From the NCBI RefSeq assembly GCF_013778455.1, contig NZ_JACEHE010000036.1:1-64000 (forward strand): a stretch of DNA of 64,000 nt, given 5' to 3'. The notes beneath the pieces were generated by a model that was not told the origin of the DNA, did not search any database, and saw nothing but the letters and a program-made list of their open reading frames with translations. Numbering within the stretch: position 1 is the stretch's first letter; every line of letters begins with the position of its first letter. The DNA comes from Streptomyces himalayensis subsp. himalayensis (GTDB lineage Bacteria > Actinomycetota > Actinomycetes > Streptomycetales > Streptomycetaceae). Positions 7,126-15,179 of the stretch are shown in pieces. The translations under genes were made by a program, and so were the position numbers.

Positions 7126-8548
7126 CACCGTGGTGCCCCCCAGCATCGAACTTGGCACCGACACGGCGCCCGTGCACAACCCCTACACCGGCGAGGTCAT
7201 CGCCTCGGTGCCCACCGTCGACGCAGGCGCCGTCGGCAGCATCCTGCAGCAGGCCAGGTGCGGGCGCCGCACGTCGGCCGCGCTGTCCCGCGCCTCCAGG
7301 GCTGCGGTCCTGGAACGCGCCGCCCGCCTGATCGAGCGGCGCGCCGAGTCCTTCGCTCAGCTGATCGTCAGCGAGGCCGGCAAGACCATCGCCCAGGCCC
7401 GCAAGGAAGTCGCCCGCGCGGTCAACACCCTGTCCCTGTCCGCGGCCGAGGCACGGCGTAACGCCGGCGAGGTCATCCCCTTCGACTCCTATGAGGGCTC
7501 GGAGAAACGGCAGGGCTGGTTCACCCGCGAACCGCTGGGCATCATCGCCGCCATCACTCCGTTCAACGACCCCCTCAACCTGGTCGCCCACAAGCTCGGC
7601 CCGGCCATCGCCGGCGGCAACGCGGTCATCCTCAAACCGTCCGCGCTGACGCCGCTGTCCGCGCTGCGCCTGGTCGACACCCTCATCGAGGCCGGCCTGC
7701 CCGAGGAGATCGTCACCGTCGTCAACGGCAATGCCGACATCGGCGCCGCGATCGTGGCCGCCCCCGACGTGCGCATGGTGTCCTTCACCGGCGGATTCGC
7801 CACCGGCGAGGCCATCTCCCGCACGGCCGGCCTGAAAAAGCTCGCCATGGACCTGGGCGGCAACGCCCCGGTCATCGTCATGGACGACGCCGACCTGGAC
7901 GAGGCCGTGGCCTCCTGTGTCTCCGGCGCGTTCTGGGCCGCGGGCCAGAACTGCATCGGCACCCAGCGGATCCTGATCGCCCGCGAGGTCTACGAGCGCT
8001 TCCGCGACGCGTTCGTCGCCCGCACCAAGCTGCTTCGCGTCGGCGACCCCCTCGACGAGCGCACCGACGTCGGCCCCATGATCACCCAGGAGGCCGCGGC
8101 CGCCACCCGGGCCAAGGTCGACACGGCGGTGGCCGAGGGCGCGGTGCTGCTCTACGGCAACCACGCCACCGGCGCCCTGTACACGCCGACCGTCCTGGAA
8201 GACGTCCCGGCAACCTGCTCGATCTGGCAGGAGGAGGTGTTCGCCCCGGTCGTCGTCCTGCAGCCGTTCACGTCCTTCGAGGACGCCATCGAGCAGGCCA
8301 ACGCCATCGACTACAGCCTGCACGCGGGCATCTTCACCTCCCGCCTGGACCGCGCCCTGAACGCGGCCCGGCTGCTGGAAGCCGGCGGAGTCATGATCAA
8401 CGACTCGTCCGACTACCGCTTCGACGCCATGCCGTTCGGCGGCTTCAAATACGGCAGCATGGGCCGCGAAGGCGTGCGCTTCGCCTTCGAGGAGATGACC
8501 CAGCCCAAGGTCGTCTGCGTCAACCACATCACTGACGTGGTCCAGTGA
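7118..8548 (+). CDS. aldehyde dehydrogenase family protein
   Basis: This 476-aa NAD(P)-dependent aldehyde dehydrogenase starts at GTG 7118, with CCAGGAG upstream, inside the end of the preceding gene. The frame open further upstream is antisense noise. The nucleophile Cys279 sits in AAGQNCIGTQRI. The usual general-base Glu of the ELGG motif is Asp245 (AMDLGGNAP), an uncommon change seen only in some subfamilies. The cofactor region SFTGGFATGEAI is present. It is translationally coupled to the homoserine dehydrogenase-like gene, so its substrate is probably that enzyme's semialdehyde product. The Lrp regulator that follows is convergent. Confidence 0.9.
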   Translation: MSDTVVPPSIELGTDTAPVHNPYTGEVIASVPTVDAGAVGSILQQARCGRRTSAALSRASRAAVLERAARLIERRAESFAQLIVSEAGKTIAQARKEVARAVNTLSLSAAEARRNAGEVIPFDSYEGSEKRQGWFTREPLGIIAAITPFNDPLNLVAHKLGPAIAGGNAVILKPSALTPLSALRLVDTLIEAGLPEEIVTVVNGNADIGAAIVAAPDVRMVSFTGGFATGEAISRTAGLKKLAMDLGGNAPVIVMDDADLDEAVASCVSGAFWAAGQNCIGTQRILIAREVYERFRDAFVARTKLLRVGDPLDERTDVGPMITQEAAAATRAKVDTAVAEGAVLLYGNHATGALYTPTVLEDVPATCSIWQEEVFAPVVVLQPFTSFEDAIEQANAIDYSLHAGIFTSRLDRALNAARLLEAGGVMINDSSDYRFDAMPFGGFKYGSMGREGVRFAFEEMTQPKVVCVNHITDVVQ

Positions 8549-8578
8549 CCGCCTTCCGCACCGAGCGCGAACCCCTGG
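8546..8578 (+). repeat. 33-bp repeat, copy A
   Basis: TGACCGCCTTCCGCACCGAG followed by CGCGAACCCCTGG begins at the aldehyde dehydrogenase stop codon. A copy with three differences is at 16432-16464, 7.9 kb away. Both could encode the same peptide start (TAFRTER). They may be the head of a gene lost from both places. Confidence 0.5.
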
Positions 8579-8617
8579 CACTGAACGGTAACCGGCGAGG
8601 ACCTGCCGATGCGCTGC

Positions 8618-9079
8618 TCACCCCGGCTCCGTTGAACTCCGCGCTCCTCGCGGGCGGTTGACGACGCTGGACAGGGTGAGCGCGGTGACCGTGTCCCGTA
8701 CGCCGGGCATCTGGGCGATGTCCTCCCAGATGACTCGTACGCGTTCCAGTGAGGCCGCCTCCAGGCGCACCACGATGTCGAAGTCACCGCTGAGGATCTC
8801 GCAGATGACGACCTCCGGAATGCGCTTGAGTGCGGCCAGGACATCGCCGCCGCGCATACGGTCCTGGCGGTACACAAGTACGAACGCGGAGACCACATCG
8901 CCGGTGTCGCCGCCTGCGCGGACGATGGTGTAGCCGGCGATGTGGCCCTGGCGCTCCAACCGTTCGATGCGCTGGCGCACCGCGTTGCGGGACAGCAGCA
9001 CCTTGCCGGCCAGCTCGGAGTGCGAGATTCGGCCGTTGCGGGTCAGCTCGGCGAGGATCTTCTCGTCGATGGCGTCCAT
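8618..9079 (-). CDS. Lrp/AsnC-family transcriptional regulator
   Basis: This 153-aa protein has an N-terminal winged helix (MDAIDEKILAELTRNGRIS then LLSRNAVRQRIERLERQG, residues 1-45) and a C-terminal AsnC/RAM ligand-binding domain, with VICEILSGDFDIVVR in its middle. The ATG at 9079 gives the standard family start MDAIDEKIL. The codons upstream are not family-like. It is convergent with the aldehyde dehydrogenase and diverges from nothing intact, because the region beyond it (9147-9597) is a deleted ABC transporter relic. Lrp/AsnC proteins usually respond to an amino acid, in keeping with its neighbours. Confidence 0.92.
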   Translation of the reverse strand: MDAIDEKILAELTRNGRISHSELAGKVLLSRNAVRQRIERLERQGHIAGYTIVRAGGDTGDVVSAFVLVYRQDRMRGGDVLAALKRIPEVVICEILSGDFDIVVRLEAASLERVRVIWEDIAQMPGVRDTVTALTLSSVVNRPRGARSSTEPG

Positions 9080-9146
9080 AGCGGACCGTCTCCTTCGCGA
9101 ATCGTCCCTCGGCATCCCGGCTCACTTCGGCGAGATCACCCGAGAC

Positions 9147-9597
9147 AAGGGTGTGCTCGTCGGTGTGCTTCTCCACGCGGCCGGGCAGGAAGTTGGCCGC
9201 GCCGAGGAGGTCCGCGACGAAGTGGGTTCTCGGCCCTTCGAACAGTTCCGAGGGGGGTGTCGAACTGCTCGATCACGCTTGTCAGGGCGCCGAGCGGTTC
9301 GTCCATGAGGATGACCGGCGGGCAGTAGACCAGGGACCGGCGATCTCCATGGACGTCTCATCGACGGCGACGACATCGCCGTAGGTCTTGCGCAGTGCCA
9401 CTACCGACAGCGATTTGCCGGTCGCGGTGGCTGGCTTGCCGCCGGCCACCTTGACGGACGGTGTGGCGACACCGAATTCAGCCACGAGCCACTCCAACCA
9501 GCGCTTGGTGACGGCCGCTTCGTTCTTCAGAGGGAAGAGCGGCGAGGCCGCCTGCTCCGCGCAGGAGCGTTCTGCGACCGATCATGGAATCACTCAT
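9147..9597 (-). pseudogene. multiply deleted copy of the ABC transporter ATPase and binding-protein genes
   Basis: This 0.45-kb stretch matches four separate pieces of the intact locus at 20.77-22.69 kb, in the same order and orientation. They are 20771-20895 (ATPase C-terminal part), about 21029-21085 (ATPase Walker B region, VILMDEPLGAL), about 21447-21638 (ATPase N-terminus plus binding-protein C-terminus, including KTYGDVVAVDE) and about 22612-22688 (binding-protein signal peptide and start). Joins lie near 9275, 9334-9340 and 9530. It is a decayed duplicate that cannot make a transporter. Confidence 0.9.
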
Positions 9598-9643
9598 GCC
9601 AGCTCTCCTGGAAATAGGGCATGGGGAGCGGGATGGGGGCGGT

Positions 9644-10639
9644 TCAGTGGTCGGGCATGAGGCCCGTCAGTCGTGGGGGGGTGGCGATGGCGGCGAGGTG
9701 CGTGCCGGGGCGGACGGACAGCCCGTTCATGCTGTAGATGATCGTTCCGGTGGAGACGGCGGCGATCTTGTGCTCGGCGCCGTCGATCGGGTCGATGATG
9801 CGGCCGATGGTCTGTCCCTCGGTCACCTCGTCGCCGGTGACCGCGTCCGGGTACCAGAGGCCTGCGGCCGGAGATTCGACCTCGCCCGTCCAGATCCAGT
9901 CGCGCGGCTGCACGGTCACCGGTGCGAGGTGCTGCGGCGCCTCGATGACACCGAGGTGGTGCAGGATCCGGTACAGGCCGTCGAGGAGCCTGCGTACGGT
10001 GGCCGGGTCCCGGTCGCCGAGCTGGCCGGTCTCGACGAGGATCGCGGGGATGCCCTGCCGGTTCGCCGCGGCGTGGCTGTTGCCGCCGTCCGGGCTGGTG
10101 CCGAAGATGACCCGCTCGTATCCGACCGCGTGGGCCATTCCCCTGTTCTTCGCATCCAGCTCGTCGTCGGAGGTCAGACGGTAGCCGACGAAGTCGAGCA
10201 GGTGCTGGTCGATGCCGCCGCTGTGCAGGTCCACGTAGGCGTCGGCGCCGTCGATCACGTACTCGAACAGCCAGGCCGCCATCCGGTCGGTGGGGCCGCC
10301 GTCCTTGTCGCCGGGGAAGACGCGGTTGATGTTGACGCCGTCCAGCGGGGAGATGTTGAGCCTGCCCCCGTAAACGGCCGGCGGATTGGACACGGGGCAG
10401 ATCACCACCTGGCCGGCGACGTCGTCCGGTTCCAGCAGCCCGGCCAGGCGGGTGGCGCCGTCGACGCCGATGAACTCGCCGCCGTGGACACCACCGGTGA
10501 TCACGACCCTGGGGCCGGGACGGGAGCCGTTGACGAGGATCAGGGGAACCTCCACCGTCGTGGGGCCGAGGTCGGCGGGCAGGCTCCCGCGGGTCTTCTG
10601 GCCGGGCTCGGCCCGCAGCGGGCCGATGGTCAGGGTCAT
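9644..10639 (-). CDS. succinylglutamate desuccinylase/aspartoacylase (M14-like) family deacylase
   Basis: This 331-aa zinc amidohydrolase has the metal motif GGVHGGEFIG (about residues 50-59), a DLHSGG segment with the second His, and ILVETG near the catalytic Glu position. The C-terminal beta domain resembles the DoeB/AstE/aspartoacylase group. These enzymes remove acyl groups from N-acyl amino acids. DoeB, for example, deacetylates N-acetyl-2,4-diaminobutyrate in ectoine breakdown. No ectoine hydrolase is visible, so the substrate stays open. The gene follows the FAD oxidase (10658-11797) on the same strand after 18 bp. Deacylation and oxidation of one amine or amino acid may be sequential. 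Confidence 0.85.
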   Translation of the reverse strand: MTLTIGPLRAEPGQKTRGSLPADLGPTTVEVPLILVNGSRPGPRVVITGGVHGGEFIGVDGATRLAGLLEPDDVAGQVVICPVSNPPAVYGGRLNISPLDGVNINRVFPGDKDGGPTDRMAAWLFEYVIDGADAYVDLHSGGIDQHLLDFVGYRLTSDDELDAKNRGMAHAVGYERVIFGTSPDGGNSHAAANRQGIPAILVETGQLGDRDPATVRRLLDGLYRILHHLGVIEAPQHLAPVTVQPRDWIWTGEVESPAAGLWYPDAVTGDEVTEGQTIGRIIDPIDGAEHKIAAVSTGTIIYSMNGLSVRPGTHLAAIATPPRLTGLMPDH

Positions 10640-10657
10640 GTCTTACCTCGTTCGAAC

Positions 10658-11797
10658 TCAGGCCGCGGTGCGGTCGTTTGTGGTGATGAAGTCGATCGGC
10701 TGGGAGGTGCGGCCCTCCAGGGCGAGGTCCGCGGCGATGTCGCCCATGGCGGGCGAGAGCTTGAAGCCCTGGCCGGAGAAGCCGGCCAGCAGGACGATGT
10801 CGTCGCAGCCCGGCAGGGGGCCGACCAGCGGCCGGGTGCTGTCGGTGTAGCCCTCCATGAAGACGGACAGGCGTACCGGGTCGGGGTTCAGGCCGGGCAG
10901 GTGGCGCCGCACCACCTCCGTGAAGGTCTCCAGTTCCTCCGGTGCGACGGTCCGGTTCAGCCGGTTCGGGTCGTCCACGGGCTTGTGGTGGGCCTGGGGC
11001 AGGCCGAGCTTGACGGTCAGGCCGTCCGGAGACGGGATGCCGTAGAAGGGGATGTCGCCCCGGCGGATGAAGGCGGGACGCTCCGCGTCTGCCGGGTGGT
11101 CCTCGTGGGGCAGGAACCAGGCGTTGATTGCGCGGTAGACGCTCACTTCCCACGGCAGGTCGGGCAGCAGGTCGCCCACCCACGGGCCGGGGGTGACGAC
11201 CGCGGTGTCGAAGCGCTCCGTGTCGGTGTCGGTGCGGATCTCCACGCCTCCCCCGGCGACGGGAGTGACCTCCCGCACCGGGGTGTAGCGGCGGATCCGG
11301 GCCCCCAGCTCCTCGGCACGCCGGGCCGCGGTCTGGACCGTCAGCTCGGGGCGGACGAAGCCCGCGTGGGAGTCGAGGACCACCAGGTCGCCGTCGTCGA
11401 CGCGGAACTGCGGGAAACGCTTGGCCATCGCCTCGGCGTCGATCACCTCGTGGACGAGGCCGTGCTCGGCGATGCCGTCCATGACGGTACGCATCTCGGG
11501 GTCGTTGGCCGGCCCCATGACCAGGGCTCCGGTCAGGCGGCGCAGTTCCCGCCCGGTCTCCGCCTGCAACTGCTTCCAGAGGGCGTCGGCGTGCCGGACG
11601 AGCGGCACATAGCGGCCGTCGTGGGTCTGCACGCTGCGGAAGACGCGGGTCTCGCCGCCTGCGGCGCTGCGGTCGTGGCCGGGCGCGAACCGGTCGTAGC
11701 CGACGACCTCGGCGCCGCGGGCCGCCAGCCGCCAGACGGCCTGGCTGCCCATGGTTCCGACGCCGACGACGGCGACGCGCTTCCTCGCAGCTGACAC
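10658..11797 (-). CDS. FAD-dependent oxidoreductase, SolA/sarcosine-oxidase-like (DAO family)
   Basis: This 379-aa flavoprotein has a Rossmann motif VAVVGVGTMGSQAVW at its N-terminus and GGETRVFRS, typical of monomeric sarcosine oxidase/N-methyltryptophan oxidase where FAD is covalently held. A cysteine near the C-terminus is expected for the flavin bond. GFSGQGFKLSPAMG closes the FAD site. GTG 11797 with GGAGAG upstream gives the best start. It probably oxidises a secondary amine or amino acid to an imine with release of H2O2. It is paralogous to the oxidase at 33207-34352 and forms a two-gene operon with the deacylase. Confidence 0.9.
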   Translation of the reverse strand: MSAARKRVAVVGVGTMGSQAVWRLAARGAEVVGYDRFAPGHDRSAAGGETRVFRSVQTHDGRYVPLVRHADALWKQLQAETGRELRRLTGALVMGPANDPEMRTVMDGIAEHGLVHEVIDAEAMAKRFPQFRVDDGDLVVLDSHAGFVRPELTVQTAARRAEELGARIRRYTPVREVTPVAGGGVEIRTDTDTERFDTAVVTPGPWVGDLLPDLPWEVSVYRAINAWFLPHEDHPADAERPAFIRRGDIPFYGIPSPDGLTVKLGLPQAHHKPVDDPNRLNRTVAPEELETFTEVVRRHLPGLNPDPVRLSVFMEGYTDSTRPLVGPLPGCDDIVLLAGFSGQGFKLSPAMGDIAADLALEGRTSQPIDFITTNDRTAA

Positions 11798-11951
11798 AGG
11801 ACTCTCCTTTCGTATCGCCGGGCCGCATGCTGGGCCCCGAGCGTGAGGATGCTTGGTGGCGACTTGGAGGGGGGCGCGCCCTTGGGGCCCCAACGCTCGC
11901 ATTCGTCCCGGGTTCGGGGATCCACCCCAACCCTCGAATCCTCCCGAAGTC

Positions 11952-11988
11952 GTGCCACATTGTGGAATACCGTGCTAATATCTGGCAC
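11952..11988. promoter_or_regulatory. possible operator upstream of the oxidase-deacylase operon
   Basis: CCACATTGTGG (11955-11965) and the imperfect palindrome GTGCTAATATCTGGCAC (11972-11988) lie in the only A+T-richer part of the gap from 11798 to 12187, about 160 bp upstream of the oxidase start. They are candidate regulator sites. The rest of this gap shows nothing recognisable. Confidence 0.3.
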
Positions 11989-12187
11989 AGAGAATGGCAG
12001 CGGCTTAGGGGGGAGTCAAGAGGTCCAGCGGATGGCCGCGTGACTCGACCTCACCTCGCCCGTGACCTTGCCCGGTCCTCGTGCACTGGCGGATGCCGCT
12101 TCATCCCGGACGGCGAAGCGGAGACCGCTCCCGCACGCACGGGGCGCTCCGCGCCGCCTAGCTTCTGAGTTCCGGGGGCGGCTCTTG

Positions 12188-12847
12188 CTACAGACCCACC
12201 ACGGGGGCCAGTTGGGATCGGAGGGTGCCGGCGTGGGGCTGCAGGGAGCCGTCGAAAGCGGCGGATCCGATGGTGAAGGCGTCGGCTCCGGCTGATGCGA
12301 GTGCCTGTATCTGGTCGGTGCTGGTGATGGAGCCGGCGATGACCAGGCGGCCGGTGATGGCGGCGCGGGCGGCGCGGACCAGGTCGAGAGGGTCGGCATC
12401 GGTGGCGCGGTACGCGAGGAGGTCGACGCCGGCGCAGCCCGCGGCTTCTGCCCGTCGGCAGTCGTCGGCGATGCGGTCCGGGTCGCCGGCGAGGCGGGTG
12501 GGGTGCCCGAGGGGTTCTCCGGCGAAGGGCAGGTAGCCGATGGACGTGCCCTGCAGGAGATCGAGGGTCTCCTTGATCCAGGTACCGCCCATCAGCCAGT
12601 CGACGCCGAGTTCGGTGGCTGTCCGTACGGAGGCAAGGGCCTGGTCCCGGTCGGTGCTGACGACTTCGAGGTAGGTGGTGGCGCCCATGTCCTTGATGCG
12701 AGTGTGGAGCTGGGCGAGGGTGTCGCGGTCGACGCCGATATCCTTGAATCCGATGTGGGTGATGCCGAGGTCCTTGATGGTGTCGAGGACCTCGAGGCAG
12801 TCGGTGACGGTGCGGTCGTCGCGGGTGAGCATGAAGATGAAGTCCAC
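12188..12847 (-). CDS. TIM-barrel protein of the four-carbon acid cluster (HisA/HisF-like)
   Basis: This 219-aa protein shows the alternation of an eight-stranded barrel. Phosphate-binding-like loops appear near the end (VIAGSITSTDQI, then GADAFTIGSAAF), as in HisA/TrpC-type enzymes. A family function is not known to me. It is the last gene of a minus-strand group with a DUF1537 kinase and a PdxA-type dehydrogenase, 42 bp after the latter. A role in epimerising, isomerising or cleaving the phosphorylated four-carbon acid or its triose product is an inference from context. Confidence 0.75.
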   Translation of the reverse strand: MDFIFMLTRDDRTVTDCLEVLDTIKDLGITHIGFKDIGVDRDTLAQLHTRIKDMGATTYLEVVSTDRDQALASVRTATELGVDWLMGGTWIKETLDLLQGTSIGYLPFAGEPLGHPTRLAGDPDRIADDCRRAEAAGCAGVDLLAYRATDADPLDLVRAARAAITGRLVIAGSITSTDQIQALASAGADAFTIGSAAFDGSLQPHAGTLRSQLAPVVGL

Positions 12848-12889
12848 GGTGTCCTTCGGCTTTCTGTTCCGGGTGGTGTGAGCCGGTGG

Positions 12890-13879
12890 TCAGGGGCGGT
12901 CCGGTGCCCCCGCGGATAGGCGGTCGGCGTGGCGCAGGGCGGTGAGCAGGCTGGTGTGGTCGGCCGTGCCGAGACCGGCGATGTCGAAGGCGGTGCCGTG
13001 GTCGACGCTGGTGCGGACGAAGGGCAGGCCGATGGTGATGTTGACGCCGTGTTCGATCCCGAGGTACTTGACGGGGATGAGGCCCTGGTCGTGGTACTGA
13101 GCGACCACGGCGTCGAAGGCTCCAGCGCGGGCTCGCATGAAGACGGTGTCGGCGGGCCAGGGTCCGCTGGCCTGGATGCCTTCGCTCTGCGCGGCCTGGA
13201 TGGCGGGGGTGATGATGTCCAGGTCCTCGCGGCCGAAAAGGCCGTTCTCCCCTGCGTGGGGGTTGAGGCCGGCGACGGCGATGCGGGGGGCGGGCAGGCC
13301 GCTGCGCTGGAGTGTGCGGTGGGTGAGGCGGATGATGTCGAGTACGCGGGCTGTGGTTATCGCGTCGATTGCGGTGCGGAGTGGCTGGTGCACGGTGACC
13401 AGGACGATCCGCAGTTCGTCGGTGGCCATCATCATCGCGTAGTCCGTGGTGCCGGACAGGTCGGCGAGGATCTCGGTGTGCCCGGGGTAGGGGACGCCGG
13501 ACATGCGCAGTGCTTCCTTGTTGATCGGCGCGGTCACCAGAGCCCGTACCTCGTGGGCCATCGCGAGCTGGATACCGCGGCGGACGTACTGGAAGGACGC
13601 CGCTCCGGCTCGGGCGTCGAGTGTGCCCCAGGGCAGGTCGGCCGGAAGGCCGTTCTCGGCAAGGACGTCCACCGTGCCGGGTGCGAACTTCGCCTGGTCG
13701 ACTGAGGAGATGAGGCGAATTGCGAGGTGGGTGTCGGCGATCTTGTTGGCGCGGGCGAGGACGTCCACGTCGCCGATGACGACGACGGGCACGGTGCGCC
13801 GGGAATCGGCGCACGCCTTGAGGGTGATCTCGGGGCCGATTCCGCAGGGGTCGCCCATGGTGATGGCGATCGGGGTCAT
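12890..13879 (-). CDS. PdxA-family 4-phosphate dehydrogenase (PdxA2-type)
   Basis: This 329-aa protein starts MTPIAITMGDPCGIGPEI, the hallmark of 4-hydroxythreonine-4-phosphate dehydrogenases. Metal-binding His residues are visible in PGHTEILADLSG and QYHDQGLIPVKYLG. In DUF1537 gene clusters the PdxA2 branch oxidatively decarboxylates D-threonate- or D-erythronate-4-phosphate to dihydroxyacetone phosphate instead of making vitamin B6. The start at 13879 overlaps the kinase stop by 4 bp (ATGA), so kinase and dehydrogenase are coupled. Sugar-acid breakdown is therefore the likelier role. Confidence 0.92.
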   Translation of the reverse strand: MTPIAITMGDPCGIGPEITLKACADSRRTVPVVVIGDVDVLARANKIADTHLAIRLISSVDQAKFAPGTVDVLAENGLPADLPWGTLDARAGAASFQYVRRGIQLAMAHEVRALVTAPINKEALRMSGVPYPGHTEILADLSGTTDYAMMMATDELRIVLVTVHQPLRTAIDAITTARVLDIIRLTHRTLQRSGLPAPRIAVAGLNPHAGENGLFGREDLDIITPAIQAAQSEGIQASGPWPADTVFMRARAGAFDAVVAQYHDQGLIPVKYLGIEHGVNITIGLPFVRTSVDHGTAFDIAGLGTADHTSLLTALRHADRLSAGAPDRP

Positions 13880-15069
13880 GCATGCTCTCCTGGGTCGAGG
13901 CGATGTCGGATGAGGTGGCACAGGCGCAGGAGCATGGCGTCGTCGCCGAAGCCGCCCGCCTTGATCAGCACGGAAAGGGGGAGTCGGCCGATCAGAGATC
14001 CCCGGACGACGCCGGGTTCGGGTTCGTCGAGTAGGTCGATGCCGGTGGCGCCAAGGGGCTGGAGCACGGTGGTGGCCGTCTCTCCCCCGCTGATGACAAG
14101 TGCGTCGACCGTGTGGTCTTCGGTCAGCGCCTTAACGACTGCTGCCTGAGAGCGGGCGAGTACTTGTGCGGTCTGTGGCGTGTGGCGTTCATCGGGTGTC
14201 TGCAAGGTGAGGATGGGGGCCGTCAGGCCTCGCAGCGTCTCCACGGCCTGGGCCGGATCGATGCTGACGGTGACACCCTGGACGTCCACCCTGGTGCGTA
14301 GCTTGACCAACTGCCGTCGGGTCGCCGGGTTGGTGCTGCCGACCACGATCAGTGGGCGTCCGGCCGGTGCGGGCAGTGATGCAGCGCTGCCCGTAGCGCG
14401 CGCACACCTTCGGGCCAGGGCGGCCGCCAGACCCGGGGAGCCGACCCACAACACTTCGTCAAGCCGCGGCACCGCTGCCACCAGACGGTCGAGGTCGCCG
14501 TCTTCGGCGGCGGAGTAGACGATCAGGTCACCGTTCCCGATCAGTTCAGGCAGCTCGGCTGCCCGGTCCGGCTGCCCAAGAACGGCCTCCGGGAACAGCA
14601 TGGCGAGGTCCGAACACCGCACGGGGTGTACCGGGTCGCGGGCATAGTCGCTCTCGTGGACCGGTACGCCCCGCACGTACTGGACCCCCTCCACCGTCAC
14701 TCTCCCCTCCGCGGGGAAGGCCGGGGCGATGACGACGGTCCGCCTCCGCGATCCCGTCCATGCGGCCCGGACTTCTGCCGCGATATGACCGCGCAGGGTG
14801 GAATCCACGGTTTTGAAGAGCAACTCGGAGCCGGCGAACAGGCGGGCCGCCCGCCACGTACGCGAAGCAGCGGCCTCCTCGTCCAGCACCCGGCTCCCCA
14901 GGTCGACCGCGCTCACGCCCACGGCGTGCCGCGGCACGCTTGCTGGGGTGGTGAGCAGGATCCGGGCGTCGTGGCCTGCCTGGCGGAACGGCGCGGCACC
15001 GTCCCCTGCGCTGGTGAGGTCGTCCGCCAGGATGGCAATTCCCCGCCGCACGTCGTTGTGGAATGTCAT
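13876..15069 (-). CDS. DUF1537 four-carbon acid sugar kinase
   Basis: This 397-aa protein has ILADDLTSAGDGAAPFRQAG at the N-terminus (the DDLTGA-type substrate motif), FKTVDSTLRGH, and a C-terminal nucleotide-binding half with VVGSTNPATRRQL and ISGGETATTVL. This two-domain layout is that of threonate/erythronate kinases. It phosphorylates the C4 hydroxyl of a four-carbon sugar acid with ATP, and the coupled PdxA-type enzyme then uses the product. It is first in the operon, facing the LysR gene across 110 bp that contain an inverted repeat. Confidence 0.92.
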   Translation of the reverse strand: MTFHNDVRRGIAILADDLTSAGDGAAPFRQAGHDARILLTTPASVPRHAVGVSAVDLGSRVLDEEAAASRTWRAARLFAGSELLFKTVDSTLRGHIAAEVRAAWTGSRRRTVVIAPAFPAEGRVTVEGVQYVRGVPVHESDYARDPVHPVRCSDLAMLFPEAVLGQPDRAAELPELIGNGDLIVYSAAEDGDLDRLVAAVPRLDEVLWVGSPGLAAALARRCARATGSAASLPAPAGRPLIVVGSTNPATRRQLVKLRTRVDVQGVTVSIDPAQAVETLRGLTAPILTLQTPDERHTPQTAQVLARSQAAVVKALTEDHTVDALVISGGETATTVLQPLGATGIDLLDEPEPGVVRGSLIGRLPLSVLIKAGGFGDDAMLLRLCHLIRHRLDPGEHA

Positions 15070-15150
15070 GCCTCACCTCTCCGTCAGCCACCCTGCTCTG
15101 TGACCAGATCAATAGTCGTTCAGAGGAAGGGGCAGGACAAACGATTCATT

Positions 15151-15167
15151 CTCACAAGACCTGTGAG
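15151..15167. promoter_or_regulatory. LysR-type operator CTCACA-N5-TGTGAG
   Basis: A perfect 6-bp inverted repeat with 5-bp spacing lies 12 bp before the LysR start codon, in the gap it shares with the divergent kinase operon. Size and position fit a LysR autoregulatory and activation site. Confidence 0.55.
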
Positions 15168-15179
15168 TAGAATTCACGC

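Noticed and set aside
9644..11797. Ectoine degradation (Doe) cluster
   Set aside because: The deacylase and the Lrp regulator fit, but ectoine hydrolase (DoeA) and the diaminobutyrate aminotransferase are absent from the window.
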